From contig CM075736.1 of NCBI GenBank assembly GCA_037974335.1, positions 353,684-417,683 of the forward strand: a DNA stretch of 64,000 nucleotides. Reading direction: 5' to 3'. The stretch is from Prionace glauca (taxonomy: Eukaryota > Chordata > Chondrichthyes > Carcharhiniformes > Carcharhinidae). Each line of letters opens with the position of its first letter. Position 1 is the first letter of the stretch. The translations under genes and the position numbers were made by a program. Under the pieces are notes generated by a model. It was not told the origin of the DNA and ran no database searches. It worked only from the letters and a program-made list of their open reading frames with translations. This document shows, one piece after another, positions 11,301 to 21,660 of this stretch.

Positions 11301-14220
11301 GTGGGGAGTGGGGGGGGGTTTGTGTCGGGGTGGGGGGGTTTGTGCCGGGGGTGGGGGGTGGGGGGGTTTGTGCCGGGGGTGGAGGGGGTTTGTGTCAGTG
11401 TGGGGGGTGGGGGGGAGTTTGTGTCAGTGTGGGGGGTGGGGGGGTTTGTGTCAGTGTGGGGGGTGGGGGGGTTTGTGCCAGGGGTGGGGGGGGGTTGTGT
11501 CAGTGTGGGGGGTGGAGGGGTTTGTGTCAGTGTGGGGGTGGAGGGGGTTTGTGTCAGTGTGGGGGGTGGGGGGGTTTGTGCCGGGGGTGGGGGGGGGTTT
11601 GTGTCAGTGTTGGGGGTGGGGGGGTTTGTGTCAGTGTGGGGGGTGGAGGGGGTTTGTGTCAGTGTGGGGGGTGGGGGGGGTTTGTGTCAGTGTGGGGGGT
11701 GGGGGGGTTTGTGCCGGGGGTGGGGGGGGGTTTGTGTCAGTGTGGGGGGTGGGGGGGGGTTTGTGTTAGTGTCGGGGGTGGGGGGGTGTTTGTGTCAGTG
11801 TGGGGGGTGGAGGGGGTTTGTGTCAGTGTGGGGGGTGGGGGGGTTTGTGTCATTGTGGGAGGGTTTGTGTCAGTGTGGGGGGTGGGGGGGTTTGTGCCGG
11901 GGGTGCGGGGGGTTTGTGTCAGTGTGGGGGGTGGGGGGGTTTGTGTCAGTGTGGGGGGGTGGGGGGGGGTTTGTGTCAGTGTGGGGGGTGGGGGGGTTTG
12001 TGTCAGTGTGGGGGGTGGGGGGGGTTTGTGTCAGTGTGGGGGGTGGGGGGGGTTTGTGTCAGTGTGGGGGGTGGGGGGGGTTTGTGTCAGTGTGGGGGGT
12101 GGGGGGGGTTTGTGTCAGTGTGGGGAGTGGGGGGGGGGTTTGTGTCAGTGTGGGGAGTGGGGGGGGGTTTGTGTCGGGGTGGGGGGGTTTGTGCCGGGGG
12201 TGGGGGGTGGGGGGGTTTGTGCCGGGGGTGGAGGGGGTTTGTGTCAGTGTGGGGGGTGGGGGGGAGTTTGTGTCAGTGTGGGGGGTGGGGGGGTTTGTGT
12301 CAGTGTGGGGGGTGGGGGGGTTTGTGCCAGGGGTGGGGGGGGGTTGTGTCAGTGTGGGGGGTGGAGGGGTTTGTGTCAGTGTGGGGGTGGAGGGGGTTTG
12401 TGTCAGTGTGGGGGGTGGGGGGGTTTGTGCCGGGGGTGGGGGGGGGTTTGTGTCAGTGTTGGGGGTGGGGGGGTTTGTGTCAGTGTGGGGGGTGGAGGGG
12501 GTTTGTGTCAGTGTGGGGGGTGGGGGGGGTTTGTGTCAGTGTGGGGGGTGGGGGGGTTTGTGCCGGGGGTGGGGGGGGGGTTTGTGTCAGTGTGGGGGGT
12601 GGGGGGGGGTTTGTGTTAGTGTCGGGGGTGGGGGGGTGTTTGTGTCAGTGTGGGGGGTGGAGGGGGTTTGTGTCAGTGTGGGGGGTGGGGGGGTTTGTGT
12701 CATTGTGGGAGGGTTTGTGTCAGTGTGGGGGGTGGGGGGGTTTGTGCCGGGGGTGCGGGGGGTTTGTGTCAGTGTGGGGGGTGGGGGGGTTTGTGTCAGT
12801 GTGGGGGGTGGGGGGGGGTTTGTGTCAGTGTGGGGGGTGGGGGGGTTTGTGTCAGTGTGGGGGGTGGGGGGGTGTTTGTGTCAGTGTGGGGGTGGGGGGG
12901 GTTTGTGTCAGTGTCGGGGGTGGGGGGGGTTTGTGTCAGTGTGGGGGGTGGGGGGGTTTGTGTCAGTGTGGGAGGTGGGGGGGGTTTGTGTCAGTGTGGG
13001 GGGGTTTGTGTCAGTGTGGGGGCTGGGGGGTTTTGTGTCAGTGTGGGGGGTGGGGGGGGTTTGTGTCAGTCTGGGGGGGGTTTGTGTCAGTGTGGGGGGT
13101 GGGGGGTTTTGTGTCAGTGTGGGGGGTGGGGGGGGGTTTGTGTCAGTGTGGGGGTGGGGGGGGGTTTGTGTCAGTGTCGGGAGTGGGGGGGTTTGTGTCA
13201 GTGTGGGGGGTGGGGGGGGTTTGTGTCAGTGTGGGGGGTGGGGGGGTTTGTGTCAGTGTGGGGGGTGGGGGGGTTTGTGTCAGTGTGGGAGGTGGGGGGG
13301 TTTGTGTCAGTGTGGGGGGGGTTTGTGTCAGTGTGGGGGGTGGGGGGTTTTGTGTCAGTGTGGGGGGTGGGGGGGTTTGTGTCAGTGTGGGGGTGGTTTG
13401 TGTCAGTGTGGGGGGTGGGGGGGGGTTTGTGTCAGTGTGGGGGGGGTTTGTGTCAGTGTGGGGGGTGGAGGGGGGGTTTGTGTCAGTGTGGGGGGTGGAG
13501 GGGGGGTTTGTGTCAGTGTGGGGGGTGGAGGGGGGGTTTGTGTCAGTGTGGGAGGTGGGAGGGTTTGTGGCGGGCTGGGGGGGGTTGTGTCAGTGTGGGG
13601 GGGGTGTCTGTGTCAGTGTGGGGGAGTGTTTGTGTCAGTGTGGGGGTGGAGGGGGGGGTTTGTGTCAGTGGGGGAGGGTTTGAGTCAGTGTGGGGGGTGG
13701 GGGGATTTGTGCCAGTGGTGGGGGGGGGGTTTGTGTCAGTGTGGGGGGTGGAGGGGGTTTGTGTCAGTGTGGGGGGTGGGGGGGGTTTGTGGCGGGGGTG
13801 GGGGGGGTTGTGTCAGTGTTGGGGGTGGGGGGGGTTGTGTCAGTGTTGGGGGTGGGGGGGTTTTTGTCAGTGTGGGGGGTGGGGGGGTTTGTGTCAGTAT
13901 TGGGTGTGGGGGGGTTTGTGTCAGTGTGGGGGGTGGGGGGGGTTTGTGTCAGTGTGGGAGGTGGGAGGGTTTGTGGCGGGGGTGGGGGGGGTTGTGTCAG
14001 TGTGGGGGGTGGGGGGGTTTGTGTCAGTGTGGGGGGTGGGGGGGGTTTGTGTCAGTGTGGGAGGTGGGAGGGTTTGTGGCGGGGGTGGGGGGGGTTGTGT
14101 CAGTGTGGGGTGGGTGTTTGTGTCAGTGTGGGGGTTGGAGGGGGGGGTTTGTGTCAGTGGGGGAGGGTTTGAGTCAGTGTGGGGTTGGGGGGGGGGTTGT
14201 GTCAGTGTTGGGGGGGGGGG
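8340..14220. repeat. 5.9-kb G-rich minisatellite, about 27-bp unit
   Basis: Roughly 215 tandem copies of a unit of about 27 bp, TTTGTGTCAGTGTGGGGGG followed by TGGGGGG, vary mainly in G-run length and in a few marker variants (GTGCCGGGGG, GTGACAGTG, GTGTCATTG). Cytosine is nearly absent from the plus strand apart from one per unit. Very long glycine/valine/cysteine-rich open frames in all three forward frames follow from the stop-poor unit and are not genes. Every pair of units has enough G-runs to form a G-quadruplex. Confidence 0.97.
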
Positions 14221-14329
14221 TCAGGATAACATTGTCGCCCTCTGCCAAACTGGCTCACAAATAAAGATCCGGTGATGCGGGGTGTTACGGCATGGCCCTC
14301 TGTGGGATCTTGCTGTGTATCGCAATGTT

Positions 14330-14790
14330 TACCAGCACGTTTCTGGGATCTTCCTTTGTAAATCTTCTCCGCACCCTCCCCAGTGTTTGGATAATCCTTC
14401 AATAAACAAAGCGACCCAGAATTGTGTAATGTTCTCCCCAGTCTGGTCTGAACACGGTTCAAAACGGGTTTAACATGAAGTACAACCAGGAGTTTTACAG
14501 CAAGAACGAGGCCTTTCTGCCCATCAAGTCTGTGCTAGCCCATCAAACAACCAATCTATTCTCATCCCATTTTCCAGCACTTGGTCTGTAGCCTTGTTTA
14601 CTGTGGAGTTTCAAATGCTTCTGACATGTTGAGGGTTCCTGCCTCTTTCACCCCTTCAGGCAGCGAGTTCCAGAGTCCCCAAATCCCTCCAAATCTCCTG
14701 TCCCTTTTCTTAAATCTGTGATTCCTCCGCCCAGGGGAATGATTCCTTCCCATCTATGTCCCTCTTGACTTTTTTTTTACAACTCAAGGA
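14330..14790 (-). mobile_element. CR1-type LINE 3' remnant, reversed
   Basis: The segment contains GGCAGCGAGTTCCAGAGTCC and TTCTTAAATCTGTGATTCCT, which are reverse-strand forms of the CR1 ORF2 C-terminus found forward elsewhere (for example 25140-25260). It is short and heavily diverged. Confidence 0.5.
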
Positions 14791-14870
14791 GGCTCCCGCC
14801 ACCCCCACCCCCTCCACCGAGGTGCCCACCTTGAATTGGGCTTGCCAGCGATGCCACTGCAGTCGAACAG

Positions 14871-15834
14871 AGGGTCAGTGCTGAGGGAGTGCCGCACTGT
14901 CAGAGGGTCGGTGGTGAGGGAGTGCCGCACTGTCAGAGGGTCAGTACTGAGGGAGTGCCGCACTGTCAGAGGGTCAGTGCTGAGGGAGTGCCGCACTGTC
15001 AGAGGGTCAGTGCTGAGGGAGTGCCGCACTGTCAGAGGGTCAGTGCCGAGGGAGTGCCGCACTGTCAGAGGGTCAGTGCTGAGGGAGTGCCGCACTGTCA
15101 GAGGGTCAGTACTGAGGGAGTGCTGCACTGTCAGAGGGTCAGTGCTGAGGGAGTGCCGCACTGTCAGAGGGTCAGTACTGAGGGAGTGCCGCACTGTCAG
15201 AGGGTCAGTGCTGAGGGAGTGCCGCACTGTCAGAGGGTCAGTACTGAGGGAGTGCCGCACTGTCAGAGGGTCAGTGCTGAGGGAGTGCCGCACTGTCAGA
15301 GGGTCAGTACTGAGGGAGCGCTGCACTGTCAGAGGGTCAGTACTGAGGGAGTGCCGCACTGTCAGAGGGTCAGTGCTGAGGGAGTGCCGCACTGTCAGAG
15401 GGTCAGTGCTGAGGGAGTGCCGCACTGTCAGAGGGTCAGTGCCGAGGGAGTGCCGCACTGTCAGAGGGTCAGTGCCGAGGGAGTGCCGCACTGTCAGAGG
15501 GTCAGTGCTGATGGAGTGCCGCACTGTCAGAGGGTCAGTGCTGAGGGAGTGCCGCACTGTCAGAGGGTCAGTGCTGAGGGAGTGCCGCACTGTCAGAGGG
15601 TCAGTGCTGAGGGAGTGCCGCACTGTCAGAGGGTCAGTGCCGAGGGAGTGCCACACTGTCAGAGGGTCAGTGCTGAGGGAGTGCCGCACTGTCAGAGGGT
15701 CAGTGCCGAGGGAGTGCCGCACTGTCAGAGGGTCAGTGCCGAGGGAGTGCCACACTGTCAGAGGGTCAGTGCTGAGGGAGTGCCGCACTGTCAGAGGGTC
15801 AGTGCTGAGGGAGTGCCGCACTGTCAGAGGGTCA
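14871..15834. repeat. 33-bp minisatellite, about 29 copies
   Basis: The unit GTCAGTGCTGAGGGAGTGCC plus GCACTGTCAGAGG is repeated with few changes (GCTGAG, ACTGAG and GCCGAG variants). Because 33 is a multiple of 3, several frames stay open and give 11-residue protein repeats, which are artefacts. The array ends only 67 bp before the acceptor of the first coding exon of the BTG3-like gene. Confidence 0.97.
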
Positions 15835-15901
15835 CCAGTTCTCTAATACTGGACGGAGAGGCGTGTAAATACATTCTAACCCCAGTCGATTTCTCACTCA
15901 G

Positions 15902-16089
15902 ACACATCGGAGGAGGATGAGGGAGGAGATTGGAGCCGGAGTGGTCTTCCTGGTGCGCTTGGTCCGCAGACGGAGTGAACTGCAGCCGGACAAGATTGAG
16001 GAGTTTGGGAAGAAGCTGCGCGAGGTGCTACTCCAGAAATACCAGGGACATTGGTACCCAGCCAATCCCAGCAAAGGACAGGCGTACAG
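15902..16089 (+). CDS. btg3: BTG3-like coding exon 1 (with 15-bp leader)
   Basis: The acceptor TTTCTCACTCAG ends at 15901 and the ATG is at 15917. The donor is CAG/GTAACC after 16089. The exon encodes residues 1-57 plus two bases of the arginine that opens CIRINRNQ, and covers the first helices of the APRO domain and box A. Confidence 0.9.
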
Positions 16090-19000
16090 GTAACCAAGAG
16101 CCACTCACTGTGTTGACCTGTCTCTGTGATGTGATATTCTGGCCATTCAGCTCCTCTGCTCCAGACTGGCATTCCTGCCCCATACCAGCCTCTTCCCACC
16201 CTCCTCTCCAACTCCATATCTATCATGGGAACAGTTTGGATATTGGGTCAGTGCTGAGGGAGTGCCACACTGTCAGAGGGTCAGTGCTGAGGGAGTGCCG
16301 CACTGTCAGAGGGTCAGTGCTGAGGGAGTGCCGCACTGTCAGAGAGTCAGTGCTGAGGGAGTGCCGCACTGTCAGAGGGTCAGTGCTGAGGGAGTGCCGC
16401 ACTGTCAGAGGGTCAGTGCTGAGGGAGTGCCGCACTGTCAGAGGGTCAGTACTGAGGGAGTGCCGTACTGTCAGAGGGTCAGTACTGAGGGAGTGCCGCA
16501 CTGTCAGAGGGTCAGTACTGAGGGAGTGCCGCACTGTCAGAGGGTCAGTGCTGAGGGAGTGCCACACTGTCAGAGATGCTGTCTTTCAGGATGATCCATT
16601 AAACCAAGGCTCCATCTCCTCTCTCGGGATGGATGTGAAAGAATTATTTGTAAGAACAAGATTGGGGGGGGGGGGAATTGGGGTGGAGTTCTCTTTAGTG
16701 TCCAGAGGCCAATGTTTATCCTTCAGTAAAAAAAACTATCATTTTGCTTTATCATCACATTGCTGTCTGTGGGATCTTGCTGTGCACAAGTTGTGTGTTG
16801 TTTTTCCCCACAAAGGTGGCCATACTACCCCCCCTCAATAAAAACCTCTTTAATTGCCTGAAATACTTTGGGTGGTCCTGTGTGGGAATAGGCACTATCG
16901 AAATGCAGCTCTGCCTTTTGGCACTTGTCCCTGCAATACCGCCATGGCCCACGCAGTGGTGCTAGTGCCCTCAGTGTGGTTGCGCTGCGCCATCTACTGG
17001 CGACGCCCGTTATTACAGGAAAAGTGACAACAACTTGCATTTGTATAGCACTGAAACAAGAGCAAAATATTGGTCTTGGTTGGGAACTTGAAATTTAAAC
17101 AGAAAATGCTGCTGAGAATTTTTGCAGCATTTTCTGTCTGTTTTTATACATTGCTATTTATATTGTAGAATTGTTTCTGTGTTTGAGGATTTTGAGTCAG
17201 AATGTCAGCCAAATAGTCAGAATTGGAGGAGTGCAGAGATCTGGCAGGAGTAATTTGACAGATTTTGAGCGGAGGTTGGGATTAGGAGCTGCTGTCAGTT
17301 GGTGAGTGACTGGGGAGGGTGGTGAAAGGTTAGTTTGGGGTGAGTTTGGAAATGCAACAGTAATGTTGCTGAATAGTCCATCAGTTAATTTTCCCTTCTT
17401 CCTGACAGGTGCATTCGGATAAACAGGAACCAGAAAATTGACCCCACACTGCTACTGGCCTGTCAGGACTGTGAGCTGGACTATAATCAGCTGAAACTTC
17501 CCAAGGAGATTACACTGTGGATCGATCCCAGAGAGGTGTGGTGTCGGTGAGTCTACACACAAATCAATTTGCAACAGAGACTGACACAGAAACTTGTCTA
17601 CAATCAATCCCAGTCTGAGTATTGTGTTCAGTTCTGACCAGTTCCCTTTGGGAAGAATATCAGGACCTTGGAGAGCGTGCGGAGAGAGATTTACCAGAAT
17701 ATTGTCTTTGACAAGGTCCCATATGGGAGCTTAGTTAGGAAGGTTCAGTCGCTAGGTACACATGGAGAGGTAGTAAATTGGATTAGACATTGGCTCAATG
17801 GAAGAAGGCAGAGGGTGGTAGTGGAGGATTGCTTCTCTGAGTGGACGCCTGTGAAAAGTGGAGTGCTGCAGGGATCAGTGCTGGGTCCATTGTCGTTTGT
17901 CATCTTTATCAATGATCTGGATGATAATGTGGCAAATTGGATCAGCAAATTTGCTGATGATACAAAGATTGGAGGTGTAGTGGACAGTGAGGAAGGTTTT
18001 CAAAGCTTGCAGAGGGATTTGCACCAGCTAGAAAAATGGGCTGAAAAATGGCAGATGGAGTTTAATGCGGACAAGTGTGAGGTATTGCATTTTGGAAGAA
18101 CAAACCAAGGTAGAACATACAAGGGAAATGGTAGGACACTGAAGAGTGCAGTAGAACAGAGGGATCTGGGAATACAGATACATAATTCCCTAAAAGTGGC
18201 GTCACAGGTGGATAGGGTGGTAAAGACTGACTTTGGTACATTGGCGTTTATAAATCAAAGTATTGAGTAAAAGAGTTGGAATGTTATGGTGAGGTTGTAT
18301 AAGGCATTGGTGAGGCCGAATTTAGAGTATTGTGTACAGTTTTGGTCACCTAATTACAGGAAGGATATTAATAAGGTTGAAAGAGTGCAGAGAAGGTTTA
18401 CAAGGATGTTGCCAGGACTTGAGAAGCTGAGTTACAGAGAAAGGCTGATTGGTTAGGACTTTATTCCCTGGAGCGTAGAAGAATGAGGGAAGATTTGATA
18501 GAGGTGTATAAAATTATGATGGGTATAGATAGAGTGAATGCAAGCAGGCTTTTTCCACTGAGCTAGGGGAGAAAAAAACTAGAGGACATGGGTTAAGGGT
18601 GAAGAGGGAAAAGTTTAAAGGGAATATTAGGGGGGGCTTCTTCACACAGAGAGTGGTGGGAGTGTGGAATGAGCTGCCAGATAAAGTGGTAAATGCGGGC
18701 TCACTTTTAACATTTAAGAAAAACTTGGACAGGTTCATGGATGAGAGGGGTGTGGAGGGATATGGTCCAAGTGCAGGTCAGTGGGACTAGGTAGAAAAAT
18801 GGTTTGGCACAGCCAAGAAGGACCAAAAGGCCTGTTTCTGAGCTGTAACGTTCTATGGTTCTAATATTCCCAGGGATGAGGGGGCTTCAGTTCGTGCGGA
18901 GGGACGGGGAGAGGCTGGGATCGTTCCCCTCGGAGCAGAGAAAGTTCAGGGGGAGATTGAATCGAGGTGTTCAGAATCACGAGAGGGGAGGGGGGATTTG

Positions 19001-20954
19001 GATGGAGTGAATGAGGAGAAAGTGTTTCCAGTGACAGGAGGCTCAGTAACTAGAAGGGACACAGATTGAAGAGAATCGGGAAAAGAACCAGAGGTGGGTG
19101 GGAGAGATGAGGAGAATTTTATTTTGGACACATAGTGAGTTGTGATCTGGAAGGCGCTGTCTGAAAGGGCAGTGGAAGCAGATTCAATAGAAACTTTCAA
19201 AAGGGGGGGGATGGGGTCTGGGTGTCTCTCGCCCATGCGCATGCTGTGCTATGGTTTGGGGGCCAGGCGTGCACACTCTCTCGTTCTCCGTGCAGTGAGT
19301 TTCTCAGTGCTGTGTGTGGTGGGTGTGCGGGAGGCTGTTTTGTCACCACCATGTCTGAGGTTCACACTAGGTCTGGTTTTCTGAATCTCTGCAGGTCTGG
19401 AGAGGGCAGTCAGCCCTTCACCGTGGCTGAGTTTGAACAGGACTCCAGGAAGCCGGGATCGCAGGACTCTAAGCACAGCAGTGAGTGCAGCACGTCCGAT
19501 TACCACTCAGACACCTCGTCAGACGATGAGGAACATATCAAAGGACAAATGACCAAGGAGCTGATGGCAAAAGCTGCTGCCACTCCTCACAGGGTGAGTG
19601 ATAGGAATATCGAGTATCTGGACTGGGAGTTAGGGGGAGGTCAGAGTGAACAAACTCTCAGCCACATTCACCACTTGATTAAACCTCCAACTGCCCCCAT
19701 TACCCAGCCCAAACTGAGACCCATTCAACTATCTCCACTGACCCCACACTGACCTCCCGACTTCAGCAACCCTTTCTCTGTAACCCCCTCTAGCCCCGAC
19801 ACCCCTCCCTATCTCTGTAATCCCCTCCAGCCCCTACACTCCCTCCCTATCTCTGTAACCTCTTCCAGCCCCAACACCCCTCCCTATCTCTGTAACTTCC
19901 TCCAGCCCCGCCACCCTTCCCTATCTCTGTAACCCCCCCCCAGTCCCTACACCCATCCGAATCCCAGTAATCCCCTCCAGCTCCTACACCCCTCCCTATC
20001 TCTGTAACCCCCTCCAACCCCGACACCCCTATCTCTGTAACCTTCTCCAGCCCCGACACCCCTCCCTATCTCTGTAACCTCCTCCAGCCCCGACACCCCT
20101 CCCTATCACTGTAACCTCCTACAACCCTCCCTATCTCAGTATTGTCCTCCAGACCCTATACCTCTTTCTATCTCTCTAATCTCCTCCAGTCCCTACAACC
20201 CTCTGAAATCTCTGCGAATCCTCCAATTCCGGCCTCTTGAACATCCCCCAATTTCTGTCACTCCGCAGCCGTGCCTTTAGTTGCCTGGGGGGCCTAAACT
20301 CTGGAATTCTCTCCCCTAAACCTTTCCAACTTTCTCTATCGCTCTCATTCTTACTCTCGCTCTGTCTCTCTCTTTCTGGCATTTTAATGCAACATTAATC
20401 CAAGGCTCTACCTGCCTTTTTAGGGATCCCACAGTCACTATCTGGAAGAAAGGGAGGGGAGGTCTCCCTAGTATCCTGGGACCAATATTTATCTCTCAAA
20501 CATCGCTTAAAAAGTGCTCTGGGCCATTGCTGTTTGTGGGATCTTGCTGTTGCAGAGGTGACTGCTGCGTTTTCTACTATTCAGCAGTGATTGCATTTCA
20601 GATGAATGATTTCATTGGTTGCAAAATCTTTGAGGTGGTGACAGGCGCTAGAGGAATGCAGGTCTGAACACAGGGGACTGGGCTGGGGATGAAAGGGAGT
20701 TTGTGTGCTTGGAAATGTTGTTTAGTTACTTCAATTGATTTTCTCAGGTTCCCGGAAGTTTCTCCTTCCCCGCGGCCACCTGGCCTCAGTACCCTCACAA
20801 GCTGGTGCAGTACACCACTGCTTTCTACCAACCTGTACCCCTGGTCAGTTACTACCTGATGCCGAGACCGGACAGCGCATTGCGACCTCCGCCAGGCTTT
20901 CTCCTGCCTCAGAGGCAGCCATACCGTTCAAAGATGGGCAAAAGGCATAAGTGA
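15917..20954 (+). CDS. btg3: BTG3-like antiproliferative protein (BTG/Tob family), four coding exons
   Basis: Coding exons are 15917-16089, 17409-17546, 19395-19593 and 20748-20954, joined in phases 2, 2 and 0. They give 238 residues, against about 252 in human BTG3. The APRO domain fills the first half: box A, GHWYPANPSKGQAYR (44-58), and box B, LPKEITLWIDPREVWCR (about 86-102). BTG/Tob proteins use these boxes to bind the CNOT7/CNOT8 deadenylase and slow the cell cycle by promoting mRNA decay. After box B come PFTVAEF and an acidic serine stretch, TSDYHSDTSSDDEE, close to the BTG3 segment TSDYHSGSSSSDEE. A proline- and tyrosine-rich tail ends in KMGKRHK. The start is the only in-frame ATG after the acceptor, and MREEI fits the family. 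BTG4 or an amphibian B9-type paralogue is the main alternative, so the symbol is given at family level. All introns are loaded with repeats. Confidence 0.9.
16246..16575. repeat. 33-bp minisatellite, second array, about 10 copies
   Basis: It has the same unit as the array at 14871-15834 and lies in the intron after coding exon 1. The last unit runs without a break into the dispersed repeat body at 16576. Confidence 0.96.
16576..16975 (+). repeat. Dispersed SINE-like repeat body continuing from the 33-bp array
   Basis: The text GATGCTGTCTTTCAGGATGA, CATTAAACCAAGGCTCCATC, GGGATCTTGCTGTGCACAAG and CACTATCGAAATGCAGCTCT is shared in order with 20395-20680. It belongs to a repeat common in fish and shark DNA that ends in a ctttgggacgtcctg-like block. 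The exact class was not determined. Confidence 0.55.
17409..17546 (+). CDS. btg3: BTG3-like coding exon 2
   Basis: It lies between the acceptor CCTGACAG and the donor CG/GTGAGT. It encodes CIRINRNQKIDPTLLLACQD and continues through box B to VWC plus two bases of the next arginine. The phase matches both neighbours. Confidence 0.92.
17590..18866 (+). mobile_element. CR1-type LINE, 5'-truncated, in BTG3-like intron 2
   Basis: A first short piece (17590-17690) is an older CR1 fragment with ERVRREIYQNI. From about 17705 a better copy begins within the RT domain: [42 protein letters not shown] and the catalytic FADDTKIGG (YADD-type box), then the C-terminal block VWNELPDKV. The frame breaks after the INQSIE segment (stop at 18268) and again near 18450. 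The 3' end is AAGGCCTGTTTCTGAGCTGT. It has the same orientation as the host gene. Confidence 0.88.
18870..19225 (+). mobile_element. Second CR1-type LINE 3' remnant in the same intron
   Basis: The text ATGAGGGGGCTTCAGTTCGT to GTGATCTGGAAGGCGCTGTC repeats the layout of a CR1 ORF2 C-terminus (ending in a WKALSERAVEADSIETFKR-like block at about 19147-19203). It is a different, older subfamily from the copy just upstream. Confidence 0.6.
19395..19593 (+). CDS. btg3: BTG3-like coding exon 3
   Basis: The acceptor is CTCTGCAG and the donor AGG/GTGAGT. The exon encodes SGEGSQPFTVAEFEQDSRKP, the acidic serine-rich stretch and KELMAKAAATPHR. The intron after it is in phase 0. Confidence 0.92.
19765..20215. 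repeat. About 36-bp C-rich minisatellite in BTG3-like intron 3
   Basis: Around twelve imperfect copies of CCAGCCCCGACACCCCTCCC plus TATCTCTGTAACC occur, with drift toward the right end. Open frames across it are repeat artefacts. Confidence 0.92.
20395..20680 (+). repeat. Dispersed SINE-like repeat (same family as 16576-16975)
   Basis: The segment shares TTAATCCAAGGCTCTACCTG, GGGATCTTGCTGTTGCAGAG and GGTGACAGGCGCTAGAGGAA with that family. It lacks the 33-bp array. Confidence 0.55.
20748..20954 (+). CDS. btg3: BTG3-like terminal coding exon
   Basis: After the acceptor TTTTCTCAG, the phase-0 frame reads VPGSFSFPAATWPQYPHKLV, continues through a proline/tyrosine-rich segment (YQPVPLVSYYLMPRP) and ends KMGKRHK, with TGA at 20952-20954. 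Another overlapping frame is also open for 71 codons but does not join to exon 3. Confidence 0.88.
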   Translation, partial: VPGSFSFPAATWPQYPHKLVQYTTAFYQPVPLVSYYLMPRPDSALRPPPGFLLPQRQPYRSKMGKRHK

Positions 20955-21660
20955 CCAGCGTCCTGGCTGACCAGATGGATCGGATACCTCACGTCACTGA
21001 GCTGTGACCAACCCTGTGCTTGACCATGCTGTACTAATACCTATGGGCAAGTCTGCAATCATGTGTGTGCATGTGGGGGGGAATATTGCTGTATACAGCA
21101 CCGTGTGTGTGAGAAATATTGTTGTATACAACATTGTGTGCGTGGGGAATATTGTTATATACAACACTGTGTGCGTACCTGTTTGCTTGTGTGTGTATGA
21201 ATGAGTCAGAGAAATATTGCTGTTTGCACTCTGTGAGAGAATGATTGAAGAATATTGCTGTATATAACATTTTGTGTGAACGAGTCAGGAATAATTACTG
21301 TGTAATTATTGAGAAGAATAATGCTGTGTACTGTGTGAATGATTGGGAGAGGAATATTGCTGTATACAACATTCACTGAGTGAATATTGCTGTGTACAAC
21401 ACTGTGTGTGTGGGTGAATGAGTCAGGAATATTGTTATATATAACACTCAGTGTGTGTGTAAGTCACTGCCTGTATGGTTCATACCATTGCCTGTCTGTG
21501 TATAGCTTTACAGAAATTGAGGCAGTTTCTGTATATAAATCTAAACACTCAGGGATATCAGAAAATATCATCTTATGTGTCCACATTGCCTAGCAGCTGT
21601 TTGTTATTTATAATATTTCTATTGGAGAGTGTGTGATATTAAATTAAAATAACCCAGAGT
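20955..21660 (+). other. btg3: 3' untranslated region of the BTG3-like gene with imperfect repeat and poly(A) signal
   Basis: After the stop codon there are eight or so imperfect repeats of GAATATTGCTGTATACAACA and GTGTGTGTG words (21080-21460). ATTAAA hexamers at 21638 and 21643 are candidate poly(A) signals. The UTR extent is inferred from these signals only. Confidence 0.45.

Noticed and set aside
8347-14275. Open frames of up to 1,628 codons rich in Gly, Val and Cys
   Set aside because: They lie wholly within a stop-poor 27-bp minisatellite, are open in all three forward frames at once, and have no start context, domain or splice signals.
14784-15920. Long open frames with 11-residue protein repeats on both strands
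   Set aside because: The 33-bp unit keeps several frames open by arithmetic. The array overlaps only intron sequence.
14871-16575. CRISPR-like array
   Set aside because: Units are directly adjacent with no unique spacers, and the context is a vertebrate intron.
20735-20950. Alternative frame over the last BTG3-like exon
   Set aside because: It does not join in phase to exon 3, whereas the chosen frame gives a Tyr/Pro-rich tail as expected for the family.
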